Assembly (NCBI GenBank): GCA_023134955.1
Contig: JAGLUC010000038.1
Coordinates: 1-14,194, forward strand
DNA: 14,194 nt
Direction: 5' to 3'
Source: Methylococcales bacterium
GTDB taxonomy: Bacteria > Pseudomonadota > Gammaproteobacteria > Methylococcales > Methylomonadaceae
Shown: one piece after another, positions 1-7,843 of the stretch
Layout: each line of letters opens with the position of its first letter
How positions within the stretch are numbered: the first letter of the stretch is position 1
The notes under the pieces: generated by a model
Told to the model about the DNA's origin: nothing
The model's database searches: none
The model's input: only the letters and a program-made list of their open reading frames with translations
Program-made: the position numbers and the translations under genes

Positions 1-937
1 CATTTTTAGCTAGTTGTTTGTTCCAGCGTAATAAAATGTTGCCACCAGTTAATTTAGCATCTGTAGCAACAGTAGTATTAAAAGGAGCTACAAATTGCAT
101 TTGATTAACAGTGTACCTTAGTAAACCTTTATAAATATCACCTTGAACTGTAATGTCATCTGAACTGGATGCAGATGTGTCCAAACGAAAACCTCCACGC
201 TCCATCTGCCATTGATCATTAGCATCTTGATTATTTAAATCAACATTACTCTCACGTTCAAAATATTTGCCATAAACTCGGTAGTGAGTTGAATCATTGA
301 TTTTTCCACCATAACGGCCGCCACCGAATACTCGTTCTTTTGATCCTCCGCCAGCCATCAGATAACCATCCTGAGTTTGATCGGCTTTTTTAGTGATAAT
401 GTTAATTACGCCATTAACCGCATTCGACCCCCATAAAGTGGCACCTGGACCACGGATAACTTCAATACGATCTATATCTTCAAGTAGAGTATCTTGTACA
501 TCCCAATTAACACCTGAGAAAAATGGAGTATAAACACTGCGACCATCAATAAGTACTAATAACTTATTAGAAAAACGGCTATTAAAGCCCCGAGCTGAAA
601 TAGCCCATTTATTCCCATCAATTCTTGCAACATCAATACCTGGAGCCATACGCAGAGCCTCTGGAATACTGGTTACTCCTGAATTTTTAATATCCTGGTG
701 AGTGATGACAAAAATAGCCGAAGCAGCTTTAGAAATTTTTTGAGCTTTTTTACTGACAGATGTGACCTGTAAATTAAGTAAATCACTTAGATTAAGATTG
801 ATTAGTTCTTTTTGTTCTAAAGCAAGCTCTTCCATAGACAGATTAGCTCTGACCAAGGAAGGGCTTAATAGAAGTATGATTACAATTAAAGATTTTTTTA
901 AAAAAGAATAGATATGTACGCAAAAATTAAGATACAT
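1..937 (-). CDS. TonB-dependent outer-membrane receptor, N-terminal part (cut by window edge)
   Basis: About 312 codons are visible and the 3' end lies outside the window. The protein begins with a hydrophobic signal segment (residues about 14-31, ending SLVRA). A plug domain follows (about 55-165) with characteristic runs: EALRMAPGIDVARIDG, SARGFNSRF, LLVLIDGRSVYTP, and RIEVIRGPGATLWGSNAVNG ahead of VINIITKK. The start of the beta-barrel comes next. Family knowledge: such receptors import siderophores, cobalamin or other scarce ligands using TonB energy. The ligand cannot be told from the plug. An in-frame ATG 14 codons upstream (979) is possible. I chose 937 because it puts the hydrophobic core closer to the N-terminus and because a promoter-like sequence overlaps 979. 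Neither start has a clear Shine-Dalgarno. The gene diverges from queA. Confidence 0.9.
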   Translation of the reverse strand, partial: MYLNFCVHIYSFLKKSLIVIILLLSPSLVRANLSMEELALEQKELINLNLSDLLNLQVTSVSKKAQKISKAASAIFVITHQDIKNSGVTSIPEALRMAPGIDVARIDGNKWAISARGFNSRFSNKLLVLIDGRSVYTPFFSGVNWDVQDTLLEDIDRIEVIRGPGATLWGSNAVNGVINIITKKADQTQDGYLMAGGGSKERVFGGGRYGGKINDSTHYRVYGKYFERESNVDLNNQDANDQWQMERGGFRLDTSASSSDDITVQGDIYKGLLRYTVNQMQFVAPFNTTVATDAKLTGGNILLRWNKQLAKN

Positions 938-970
938 AGATAAATTGTAATTGAGCTGAATAACGAGGGT

Positions 971-1000
971 AAAATACATCGGGTAGTCTGTTAATGTCAA
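971..1000 (-). promoter_or_regulatory. Putative sigma-70 promoter of the TonB receptor gene
   Basis: On the minus strand a perfect TTGACA (995-1000) is followed after 18 bases by TATTTT (971-976), a 4/6 match to the -10 box. Initiation would fall about 25-30 bases before the 937 start codon, which supports that start over the one at 979. Found by eye only. Confidence 0.35.
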
Positions 1001-1080
1001 TATTACACTAGATGGCTTTCATTTATTTCATTATTTATTAGCTGTGGTTTATCAAAGATGAGTAAAGCTGAAAAAACAAG

Positions 1081-1089
1081 TGCTATACT
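1081..1089 (+). promoter_or_regulatory. Putative extended -10 promoter of queA
   Basis: TGCTATACT is a TGn-extended -10 box (TATACT at 1084-1089) 28 bases before the queA ATG. No good -35 box lies 15-18 bases upstream, as is common for extended -10 promoters. The resulting leader would be only about 20 bases. Confidence 0.4.
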
Positions 1090-1117
1090 CACCCCATTTT
1101 TTTGCTAATCATTGAAT

Positions 1118-2152
1118 ATGAAAAAAACTGATTTTAGCTATCATTTGCCTGAACATTTAATTGCCCAAAAACCTTTAAATGAACGGGTTGCCAGTCGCTT
1201 ACTTTGTATGGATAAAGTAACAGGCAGTATAAAGGATCGTTTGTTTGTGGACTTTGTTGATTTTGTTAATGAGAATGACCTTTTGGTGTTAAATGATACC
1301 AAGGTTATTCCTGCTCGATTGTATGGTAAAAAACAAACAGGCGGCAAAGTTGAAGTTTTAATAGAAAGAATTACTGATCAACAGCATGCCGTTGCACATA
1401 TTCGTTCTAGTAAGTCGCCCAAGGCTGATACGATTATTGAGTTAGATCATGGTTTTAGCTGTGTAGTGACAGGACGGGATAATGATCTGTTTTGTCTGCA
1501 ATTTTTGGGTGAAAAAACAGTATTAGAATTACTCGATAATATAGGGCACATCCCCCTACCGCCTTATATTACCAGAGAAGATGATGAGGAAGACTTAAGT
1601 CGTTATCAAACGGTATTTGCAAAACAAGTCGGCGCAGTTGCTGCACCAACGGCAGGCTTGCATTTTGATCAAGCGACTCTGGATAAGCTTGAGCAAAAAG
1701 GTGTGGCTAAAGCTTTTGTTACCTTACACGTTGGTAGCGGAACATTTAGACCTGTTAAGGAAGATGACTTATCCAAACATTTAATGCACAAAGAGTATTA
1801 TGCAGTTCCGCAAGCGACAGTGGATGCTATTAATAAAACAAAAGCCAAGGGAGGCAGAATTATTGCCATTGGTACCACAGCAGTCAGGGCGTTAGAGTCT
1901 GCGTCTGTCAATGGTCAACTAAAGGCCGGTTTTGGTGAAACCAATTTATTTATCATCCCTGGCTACTCATTTAAATCAGTCGATGCCATGTTAACCAATT
2001 TTCATTTGCCTGAATCCACTCTGTTAATGTTGGTTTCTGCATTTGCCGGGTATAAACATGTGATGCAGGCTTATCAACATGCGATTAAACAATCTTACCG
2101 ATTTTTCAGTTATGGTGATGCCATGTTTCTTTCTACACCATCCAACAACTGA
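1118..2152 (+). CDS. queA: S-adenosylmethionine:tRNA ribosyltransferase-isomerase QueA
   Basis: QueA transfers and isomerises the ribosyl group of S-adenosylmethionine onto 7-aminomethyl-7-deazaguanine in tRNA, giving epoxyqueuosine at wobble position 34 of the GUN-anticodon tRNAs. It acts in the cytoplasm. The 344 residues align by memory with E. coli QueA along the full length: TDFSYHLPEHLIAQKP at the N-terminus, then NDTKVIPARL, GHIPLPPYI, GAVAAPTAGLHFD, VTLHVGSGTF, TNFHLPESTLLMLVSAFAGY and YRFFSYGDAM. I start at the ATG at 1118 rather than a TTG two codons earlier, because it matches the usual N-terminus. The usual neighbour tgt is not present; mfd follows instead. The gene looks intact. 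Confidence 0.97.
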   Translation: MKKTDFSYHLPEHLIAQKPLNERVASRLLCMDKVTGSIKDRLFVDFVDFVNENDLLVLNDTKVIPARLYGKKQTGGKVEVLIERITDQQHAVAHIRSSKSPKADTIIELDHGFSCVVTGRDNDLFCLQFLGEKTVLELLDNIGHIPLPPYITREDDEEDLSRYQTVFAKQVGAVAAPTAGLHFDQATLDKLEQKGVAKAFVTLHVGSGTFRPVKEDDLSKHLMHKEYYAVPQATVDAINKTKAKGGRIIAIGTTAVRALESASVNGQLKAGFGETNLFIIPGYSFKSVDAMLTNFHLPESTLLMLVSAFAGYKHVMQAYQHAIKQSYRFFSYGDAMFLSTPSNN

Positions 2153-2164
2153 GTACTTTATATA

Positions 2165-2217
2165 GGAAGTGAGGTTTTAACCTGGCTTAGTTATTGCGAG
2201 ATTAAAACTTCACTTCC
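2165..2217 (+). repeat. 16-bp stem hairpin downstream of queA
   Basis: Arms at 2165-2180 and 2202-2217 pair over 16 bp with one G-U in RNA, enclosing a 21-base loop. It starts 12 bases after the queA stop. No T-tract follows, so it is not a textbook intrinsic terminator. It may still protect the mRNA end or slow polymerase before mfd, or be a small dispersed palindrome. Confidence 0.6.
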
Positions 2218-2256
2218 AATTCATTATATTGCCCGTATGGTATTTAAAGCAGTCAA

Positions 2257-2285
2257 TGCAAAAGCCACTTTCAACAAGGTATAAT
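2257..2285 (+). promoter_or_regulatory. Putative mfd promoter
   Basis: A perfect TATAAT (2280-2285) stands 29 bases before the mfd ATG. The hexamer 17 bases upstream is only TGCAAA (3/6), so the -35 element is weak. The predicted leader is short, about 20-25 bases. Confidence 0.4.
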
Positions 2286-2314
2286 AGGCATTTTTTTATT
2301 AGTCGCTTAATGTA

Positions 2315-5300
2315 ATGCCAGAGAATTCAATTTTTACTCCAGAATTACCCCAAACAAATAATCAGCCCATTTTTTGGACAGGTTTAAAGGGCTGTGGTGA
2401 TTCCTTGGCAATTGCTTCTGCAATTAAAAATGAAAACCGATTATTCGTGATTGTCACCCCAGATAATCAAACAGCATTTCGCTTGGAACATGAACTGTCC
2501 TTTTTTTTATCAGATAGCCATCCCATCTTGCATTTCCCGGATTGGGAAACATTACCTTATGATGTTTTTTCGCCTTTACCTGAGATTATTTCTGAGCGCT
2601 TAAAAACACTAGCGATATTACCTCAGACTAAACGGGGGGCACTAGTTGTTTCGGTAGCCACTTTAATGCACCATTTAGCCCCAAGAGAGCATGTTTTAGC
2701 ACACAGTTTTTCGATAGAAATTGCTAGCGAATTTAATATGGAATTAAATCGCATCAAGCTGGAAAGTGTAGGCTATCAATGCGTCTCACAAGTGTATCAA
2801 CATGCTGAATTTGCGGTACGAGGCTCAATTATTGATTTATTCCCGATGGGTAGTAAATATCCTTACCGGATTGAATTATTTGATGATGAAGTCGAATCAA
2901 TCAGGACATTTGATCCTGATACACAGCGGTCTTTAGAGAAGATTGAGCGGGTTGAATTGTTTCCAGCAAGGGAGTTTCCTTTTACCGATGATGCGATCAA
3001 ACACTTTCGGCAGGCTTTTAGAAATCAATTTCCTGAAGTATCCCCCAAAAACATTTTATATTTAGATGTCAGTAAAGGCATTGCTCCAGGTGGCATTGAA
3101 TATTATTTACCATTATTTGTTGATAATACAGAGACCTTGTTTGATTATTTGCCCCAAACTACTGTATTTGTATTGCCTGAGCTGGCTAATGAGGCTGCGA
3201 AAAATTTTTATGCTGAGGCAGAAGAGCGTTTTCAGCAAAGAAAATATGATGTTGATAGACCACTTTTAGATCCGTTTCAACTGTTTATTAACAGCGATGA
3301 GTTGCAGCAGAAGTTAGCATTATTTTCACAAGTGATATTGACCGGGCAAGCTAATAATAATGTAGATTTTCACTGTCAGTCTTTACCAGAACTCACTATA
3401 GATGCTCGATTAAAAGAACCTGCAAAGCAATTATTAAGTTTTATCAATAATTTTTCAGGAAAAGTACTTTTTGTCGCTGAAACAGCAGGGCATAGAGAAG
3501 GTTTAATTGAAAAACTGAAGAAATATAAGATTAATTTAAAGTTGATCCCTGATTGGCAAAGTTTTTTGGATGAAAGCTCCACACAAGTATCAGCATCAAC
3601 TTATATTTTAGAAGCCCCTATGGATCATGGCATATTACTTGACCATCCAGATATTGCCATTATTACAGAAAGACAGCTCAGTGGCGAAAAGGTTCAGCAA
3701 AGACGAAGACGAAAAAAATCAGCGGCTAAAGAACTAGAAAATATATTTAATAACCTGAATGAATTAACTATTGGTTCGCCTGTGGTTCATCAGGAGCATG
3801 GGGTAGGGCGTTATCTTGGTCTACAGACTATTGAAATTGGGAATATTGAATCAGAGTTCCTTACTTTAGAATATGCCAATAATGACAAATTATATGTACC
3901 TGTTGCCTCATTACATTTAATTGGCAGATATAGTGGAGCAAGTGCAGAAAGTGCTCCATTACATAAGCTGGGGAGTGATCGCTGGAGTAAAGCCAAGAAA
4001 AAAGCCATGGAACGGGCGCGGGATGTTGCCGCTGAATTGCTGGATATTCATGCCAAACGTGCCGCGAAATTAGGACATGCCTTTCAAGTGCAAGATGAGG
4101 AATATTTAACTTTTTCAGCAGCATTTCCGTTTGAAGAAACCCCTGATCAACAATCAGCAATTGATGCACTGTATCAGGATATGTTGGGAAAACAACCTAT
4201 GGATCGAGTGATTTGTGGTGATGTGGGTTTTGGCAAAACAGAGGTTGCCATGCGTGCCGCGTTTATTGCAGTGCAAAGTGGTAAGCAAGTGGCTGTATTA
4301 GTCCCCACAACACTTTTAGCTCAGCAACATTATCAGAATTTTAGAGATCGATTTGCAGACTGGCCGATACGTGTTGAAGTAATGTCGCGGTTTGTGACAG
4401 CTAAACAGCAAAAAATTATCATGGCTGATCTTGAAAGTGGTCAGGTTGATATTGTGATTGGCACTCATAAATTACTATCTAAAGAACTCAAGTATAAAGC
4501 TTTAGGGCTTGTTATTATTGATGAAGAGCATCGTTTTGGAGTACGGCAAAAAGAATATTTCAAACAATTACGATATGAGTTGGATTTATTAACTCTGACG
4601 GCGACACCTATTCCAAGAACCTTGAATATGGCAATGGCTGGACTAAGGGATATTTCTATTATTGCCAGCCCACCTCCTAATCGACACCCGATTAAAACCT
4701 TTATTAGTGAATGGAGTGATATTCAAATTCAAGAAGCTTGTCAACGAGAAATTAAACGGGGAGGGCAAGTTTTCTTTTTACATAATGATGTTAAAACCAT
4801 GGATAAAATGGCTAGGGAAATTGAAAAATTAGTCCCAGAAGCCAGAGTAAAAATTGCCCATGGGCAAATGGCTGAGCGTGAGCTTGAACAAATTATGCTG
4901 GATTTTTATCACCAACGCTTTAATTTGCTGCTGAGTACAACCATTATTGAAAGCGGAATTGATATTCCTACCGCTAATACTATTATTATTAATCGAGCTG
5001 ATAAATTAGGTCTGGCTCAATTGCACCAATTAAGAGGGCGAGTAGGGCGCTCACATCATCGTGCCTATGCTTATTTTATTGTGCCACCAAAATCTTTAAT
5101 GAGTAAAGATGCGGTTAAACGATTGGAAGCCTTGGATACTTCGGGTGAATTGGGTGCTGGGTTTATGCTGTCATCTCATGATATGGAAATCAGAGGGGCT
5201 GGTGAGCTATTAGGTGATGGACAAAGCGGTCAAATACAGGAGATTGGTTTTACTTTGTATACTGAGCTTTTGGAGCGAGCAGTCGCTGCCTTAAAATCAG

Positions 5301-5770
5301 GCAAGCAACCTGAACTTGATGCCCCTATGGAGACAGGGCCTGAAGTCGATTTGCAAACTCAAACATTAATACCAGAAGATTATTTGCCCGATATTCATGC
5401 TCGATTAGTGTTATATAAACGGATTGCTAGTACAGATACCACAGAAGAGTTGAGAGCTCTAAAAATTGAAATGATAGATCGCTTTGGACTGTTGCCAGAT
5501 GCGGTTAAAGCTTTGTTCAGTGTGACAGAGTTAAAGCAACAAGCTGAGCCATTAGGTGTAAAGAAAATTGATATTCATGCGGCTGGAGGACGAATTGTCT
5601 TTAATGCAGAGCCTAAAATCAATACTGATCAGTTGATTTCTTTAATACAAACGCAATCGCAATGTTTTAAATTTGATGCACCTGATAAACTAAAGTTTAC
5701 CAAAACCTTTGAACATATTGATGAAAAAATTGAATTTTTAACTGAATTACTTGAGAAGTTAAGCATTTAA
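2315..5770 (+). CDS. mfd: Transcription-repair coupling factor Mfd
   Basis: Mfd is a DNA translocase that pushes RNA polymerase off lesions and recruits UvrA for nucleotide-excision repair of the transcribed strand. At 1151 residues it matches the usual length (E. coli 1148). The N-terminal third is UvrB-like (for example FPDWETLPYD, AVRGSIIDLFP). The CarD-like RNA-polymerase-interaction domain is at about 484-545 (GSPVVHQEHGVGRYLGL). The RecG-like motor follows, with Walker A GDVGFGKT near 635, the DEEH box near 736, TATPIPRTL, and motif VI LRGRVGRSHHRAYAYF near 907. The C-terminal D7 autoinhibitory domain runs from about 995 (PEVDLQTQTLIPEDYLPD). All motor motifs are intact. No clear Shine-Dalgarno precedes the ATG. 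Confidence 0.98.
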   Translation: MPENSIFTPELPQTNNQPIFWTGLKGCGDSLAIASAIKNENRLFVIVTPDNQTAFRLEHELSFFLSDSHPILHFPDWETLPYDVFSPLPEIISERLKTLAILPQTKRGALVVSVATLMHHLAPREHVLAHSFSIEIASEFNMELNRIKLESVGYQCVSQVYQHAEFAVRGSIIDLFPMGSKYPYRIELFDDEVESIRTFDPDTQRSLEKIERVELFPAREFPFTDDAIKHFRQAFRNQFPEVSPKNILYLDVSKGIAPGGIEYYLPLFVDNTETLFDYLPQTTVFVLPELANEAAKNFYAEAEERFQQRKYDVDRPLLDPFQLFINSDELQQKLALFSQVILTGQANNNVDFHCQSLPELTIDARLKEPAKQLLSFINNFSGKVLFVAETAGHREGLIEKLKKYKINLKLIPDWQSFLDESSTQVSASTYILEAPMDHGILLDHPDIAIITERQLSGEKVQQRRRRKKSAAKELENIFNNLNELTIGSPVVHQEHGVGRYLGLQTIEIGNIESEFLTLEYANNDKLYVPVASLHLIGRYSGASAESAPLHKLGSDRWSKAKKKAMERARDVAAELLDIHAKRAAKLGHAFQVQDEEYLTFSAAFPFEETPDQQSAIDALYQDMLGKQPMDRVICGDVGFGKTEVAMRAAFIAVQSGKQVAVLVPTTLLAQQHYQNFRDRFADWPIRVEVMSRFVTAKQQKIIMADLESGQVDIVIGTHKLLSKELKYKALGLVIIDEEHRFGVRQKEYFKQLRYELDLLTLTATPIPRTLNMAMAGLRDISIIASPPPNRHPIKTFISEWSDIQIQEACQREIKRGGQVFFLHNDVKTMDKMAREIEKLVPEARVKIAHGQMAERELEQIMLDFYHQRFNLLLSTTIIESGIDIPTANTIIINRADKLGLAQLHQLRGRVGRSHHRAYAYFIVPPKSLMSKDAVKRLEALDTSGELGAGFMLSSHDMEIRGAGELLGDGQSGQIQEIGFTLYTELLERAVAALKSGKQPELDAPMETGPEVDLQTQTLIPEDYLPDIHARLVLYKRIASTDTTEELRALKIEMIDRFGLLPDAVKALFSVTELKQQAEPLGVKKIDIHAAGGRIVFNAEPKINTDQLISLIQTQSQCFKFDAPDKLKFTKTFEHIDEKIEFLTELLEKLSI

Positions 5771-5779
5771 TAGCTATTA

Positions 5780-5941
5780 TATACTCTTCACGTTCAATAA
5801 TACCCCGTTTTAGCACGCATCTTATCGCGATGGGCGTTGTTGTAAAGTATTGAAATAGATTGCTATTCCTGCTACTTTACGCCTAGCCCATCACAATAAT
5901 CTACACACTAAAATGGGGTGTTCTTGAACGCAAAGAGTATA
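5780..5941. repeat. 162-bp near-symmetrical inverted repeat (MITE-like)
   Basis: The two 81-base halves are roughly 70% identical in inverted orientation, with only a compensated single-base offset, and are symmetrical about 5860/5861. The tips are TATACTCTT and AAGAGTATA, and the centre is AATAG-ATTG-CTATT. Both ends carry a TA step, as expected if insertion was at TA (IS630/mariner type), but a target duplication cannot be separated from the arm itself. It is too short to encode a transposase. It sits 10 bases after the mfd stop and would form a long hairpin in any mfd-csiV transcript. Calling it a MITE is inference from shape and from further copies of its end at 5954 and at the window edge. 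Confidence 0.7.
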
Positions 5942-5953
5942 GTGATATAGAAA

Positions 5954-5970
5954 ATACTCTATGTGTTAAA
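5954..5970. repeat. Degenerate third end of the 162-bp element
   Basis: Beginning ATACTCT, this stretch matches the inverse complement of the element's right end at about 14 of 17 positions. Its first seven bases also form a perfect inverted repeat with AGAGTAT at 5934-5940. It looks like a relic of a neighbouring copy or an end duplication, just upstream of the csiV-like gene. Confidence 0.4.
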
Positions 5971-5991
5971 AAAAATTACTTTTGGAAAAAA

Positions 5992-6528
5992 ATGAATAAA
6001 ACGAAACTATTGATTTTAGTCGCATTAAATTTATTTTGTATTAATGTCTATGCTGCTACCAATACGAATGCGTACAAAATTGAGCTGATAATTTTCTCTC
6101 AAGATATGCCTAATACAGAAGTATTTGAGCAGACGGAAAGTAAAATTGTCTGGCCTAAGCGAGTGGATAAGTTATCTGACTATGGAAATATCACTGCAGA
6201 ATTTAAAACATTAAAAAGAAGTTATGCTAATTTAGCCAGTGGCAAAGGTTATAAACCGTTAAAATATGCAGCGTGGATTCAGAAAATAAAGGTTAATAGC
6301 TTAAGTCGTGCTGTAAAAATAACCAATAGAGATGGAACGATTAATGGATATTTTCGTATTCAGCGTGGACATCTTATCCATATGATTGCAGATATTGAAT
6401 ATTCAACAGATTCATTGGTCTATCGCCTGAATGAAAAACGTCGTTTTAAATTAAATGATACTCATTATTTAGATCATCCAAAATTTGGTATTCTTGCTCG
6501 TATTTCGCCTGTCGAAAAAAGTAAGTAG
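5992..6528 (+). CDS. csiV: CsiV-family periplasmic protein
   Basis: The 178-residue protein has a signal peptide (1-21, cleavage likely after INVYA). It then has the two signatures I associate with the CsiV family: KIELIIFSQ near residue 29 and RRFKLNDTHYLDHPKFGIL at 150-168. CsiV was described in Vibrio cholerae as a peptidoglycan-binding periplasmic protein needed under D-amino-acid stress, where it activates a penicillin-binding protein through LpoA. Position directly after mfd, as I recall for other gammaproteobacteria, supports the call. The middle of the protein is poorly conserved, so the exact function here is inferred. Only a weak GGA precedes the ATG, and expression may come from a promoter within or near the inverted repeat upstream. 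Confidence 0.75.
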   Translation: MNKTKLLILVALNLFCINVYAATNTNAYKIELIIFSQDMPNTEVFEQTESKIVWPKRVDKLSDYGNITAEFKTLKRSYANLASGKGYKPLKYAAWIQKIKVNSLSRAVKITNRDGTINGYFRIQRGHLIHMIADIEYSTDSLVYRLNEKRRFKLNDTHYLDHPKFGILARISPVEKSK

Positions 6529-6584
6529 ATGTTTTATTTTCCTGATTTCCAGTGTCATCACAGTAATCAATAATGTGGCACTGT

Positions 6585-6613
6585 AAGATCAAGATCTGAT
6601 CTTGTTCGATCTT
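6585..6613. promoter_or_regulatory. Nested palindrome ahead of the ankyrin gene (possible operator)
   Basis: CAAGATC-T-GATCTTG (6590-6604) is a perfect 7+1+7 inverted repeat, and a further AAGATC / GATCTT pair (6585-6590 and 6608-6613) overlaps and surrounds it. It lies just upstream of the ribosome-binding site. It could bind a dimeric regulator or form a leader hairpin. No regulator is identifiable in the window. Confidence 0.35.
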
Positions 6614-6620
6614 ATTGATA

Positions 6621-6626
6621 AAGGAG
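6621..6626 (+). promoter_or_regulatory. Shine-Dalgarno deciding the ankyrin gene start
   Basis: AAGGAG lies 5 bases before the ATG at 6632. It selects this start over an in-frame TTG at 6602, whose extra residues would also break up the signal sequence. Confidence 0.8.
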
Positions 6627-6631
6627 TAGCT

Positions 6632-7756
6632 ATGAAGAGCAATGAAGCACATGCTTTACTGAGTGTTTTGATTGTTTTCTCACTATTATTTGCCTGTAAT
6701 AGTGCTAGTGCAAACCCAAATTTGTCTGGTCCACCTGGTATGTGGGAGTACCTGCTCGTTGGGCTTCTTATCGCTGGCGCAGTTGTTGTTTTGTTAGTTA
6801 TTTATGTTTGGTATGGTGTTAAGCAGTTACTCAGTGAGAATAGGCGTAACAGGTCTAAGGGCAAGGCGATGCTTTTTGGATTAGCGTTGCTAGTAATTAC
6901 TTTGTCAACATTCTTTATCGACTATAATTTTTATATATTAAGCGGCAATAAACCAGATGATGTGTCAGTGGTTAAAAAGGCTTATCAAGATTATTATTTT
7001 GAGCTTGAAGATGGTCGGATCTTTTTTAGGACTGGTACAGTTTATTTTCATTTTAAGTCAGGCTCGCCAGTAGTGGTTCGTTATAGCAATGGAACAAATA
7101 ATTTACAGTTTCATAAAGTAATCAAATATACCTCATCCGAAATAACACGTATAAAACTAAATCAATCTGGTAAATGGTTTAGCATTCCAATTATCCCCAG
7201 TTTTGTTAATCGTTATCGGTTGGCTCCAGTTATTCATGTGTCTGAGTTAAGATCAGACTGGCAGTTTGATGATTTAATCGCCCATAAAGAGATTTTACTT
7301 TATTGGTGTTGTGATCCTGCCTGGACTAAGTTACTGGTTCAACGTGGTGGCGATCCAAATTATATTCAAAAGGATAAGTCACCTATTTTTTCTGTCACAG
7401 ACAGCTGGTATTTTGCATCTCATGGGACAAAAAAAAGTCAGAATATCGAAAAGGTATTGTCAATAATGCTGACTGCTGGTGTAGATGTTAATGGTCTTGA
7501 TAAAAATGGTGATACAGCTTTACATAGAATTACAAAGAATATCCATAAAAAACAAGTTCGCTGGCTTTTAGATAATGGTGCTGATCCTAATATTCGTAAT
7601 AAGGAGGGTAAAACAGTTGCTGATTTGTTGTACGATGAGATTGCAGTGATGACAACCAATGCAATGTCTGATAGAACTCGTAATTATCGGTATCAGGAAA
7701 TGAAAAAAATGCTCCAGATGCTCGCACAGGGGAAAGAAGAGAAAGCAGTACCATAG
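6632..7756 (+). CDS. Membrane protein with C-terminal ankyrin repeats
   Basis: The 374 residues start with a signal-like segment (8-28) containing LLFAC, a poor lipobox, followed by SASANP, which could instead be a signal peptidase I site. Two strong transmembrane helices follow (about 38-62 and 80-97). A soluble domain of unknown type (100-220) is rich in aromatic residues. Ankyrin-type repeats are at about 228-246, 272-300 and 303-334; the last two are clear (GDTALHRITKN, WLLDNGADPNIRNKEGKTVA). Ankyrin repeats bind proteins; the partner is unknown. Both helices and their order suggest the ankyrin part is on one face of the inner membrane, but topology is not determined. The stop codon lies inside the REP-like repeat that begins the RAYT unit, so the natural C-terminus may have been altered by that insertion. 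Confidence 0.8.
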   Translation: MKSNEAHALLSVLIVFSLLFACNSASANPNLSGPPGMWEYLLVGLLIAGAVVVLLVIYVWYGVKQLLSENRRNRSKGKAMLFGLALLVITLSTFFIDYNFYILSGNKPDDVSVVKKAYQDYYFELEDGRIFFRTGTVYFHFKSGSPVVVRYSNGTNNLQFHKVIKYTSSEITRIKLNQSGKWFSIPIIPSFVNRYRLAPVIHVSELRSDWQFDDLIAHKEILLYWCCDPAWTKLLVQRGGDPNYIQKDKSPIFSVTDSWYFASHGTKKSQNIEKVLSIMLTAGVDVNGLDKNGDTALHRITKNIHKKQVRWLLDNGADPNIRNKEGKTVADLLYDEIAVMTTNAMSDRTRNYRYQEMKKMLQMLAQGKEEKAVP

Positions 7757-7827
7757 GATGTGCTGAGGTACGAAGCGCATCAGCTCTAAATAGCAAAAAA
7801 TGTGACTCCTATCGTCAGCACATCCTA
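7754..7827. repeat. Left REP-like repeat pair of the RAYT unit
   Basis: The 29-base unit 7754-7782 contains an imperfect hairpin: GATGTGCT and AGCGCATC pair with one wobble around a 9-base loop. Its first 13 bases recur inverted as TCAGCACATCCTA at 7815-7827. The arrangement is a REP pair upstream of the transposase gene. The first three bases (TAG) are the stop codon of the ankyrin gene. Confidence 0.75.
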
Positions 7828-7843
7828 TTATTTATGGTGAATT

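Noticed and set aside
1112..1117. TTG start two codons before the queA ATG
   Set aside because: The ATG at 1118 gives the normal QueA N-terminus, and the TTG has no ribosome-binding site.
3861..4169. A 102-codon open frame on the minus strand inside mfd
   Set aside because: It lies opposite a highly conserved part of mfd, has no recognisable motif, and is best explained as a shadow of that gene.
5780..5941. CRISPR or tRNA-like structure in the mfd-csiV gap
   Set aside because: It is one large inverted repeat, with no regular direct repeats or spacers and no cloverleaf or anticodon arm.
6602..6631. TTG start for the ankyrin gene
   Set aside because: AAGGAG at 6621-6626 points to the ATG at 6632, and the extension would place charged residues before the signal segment.
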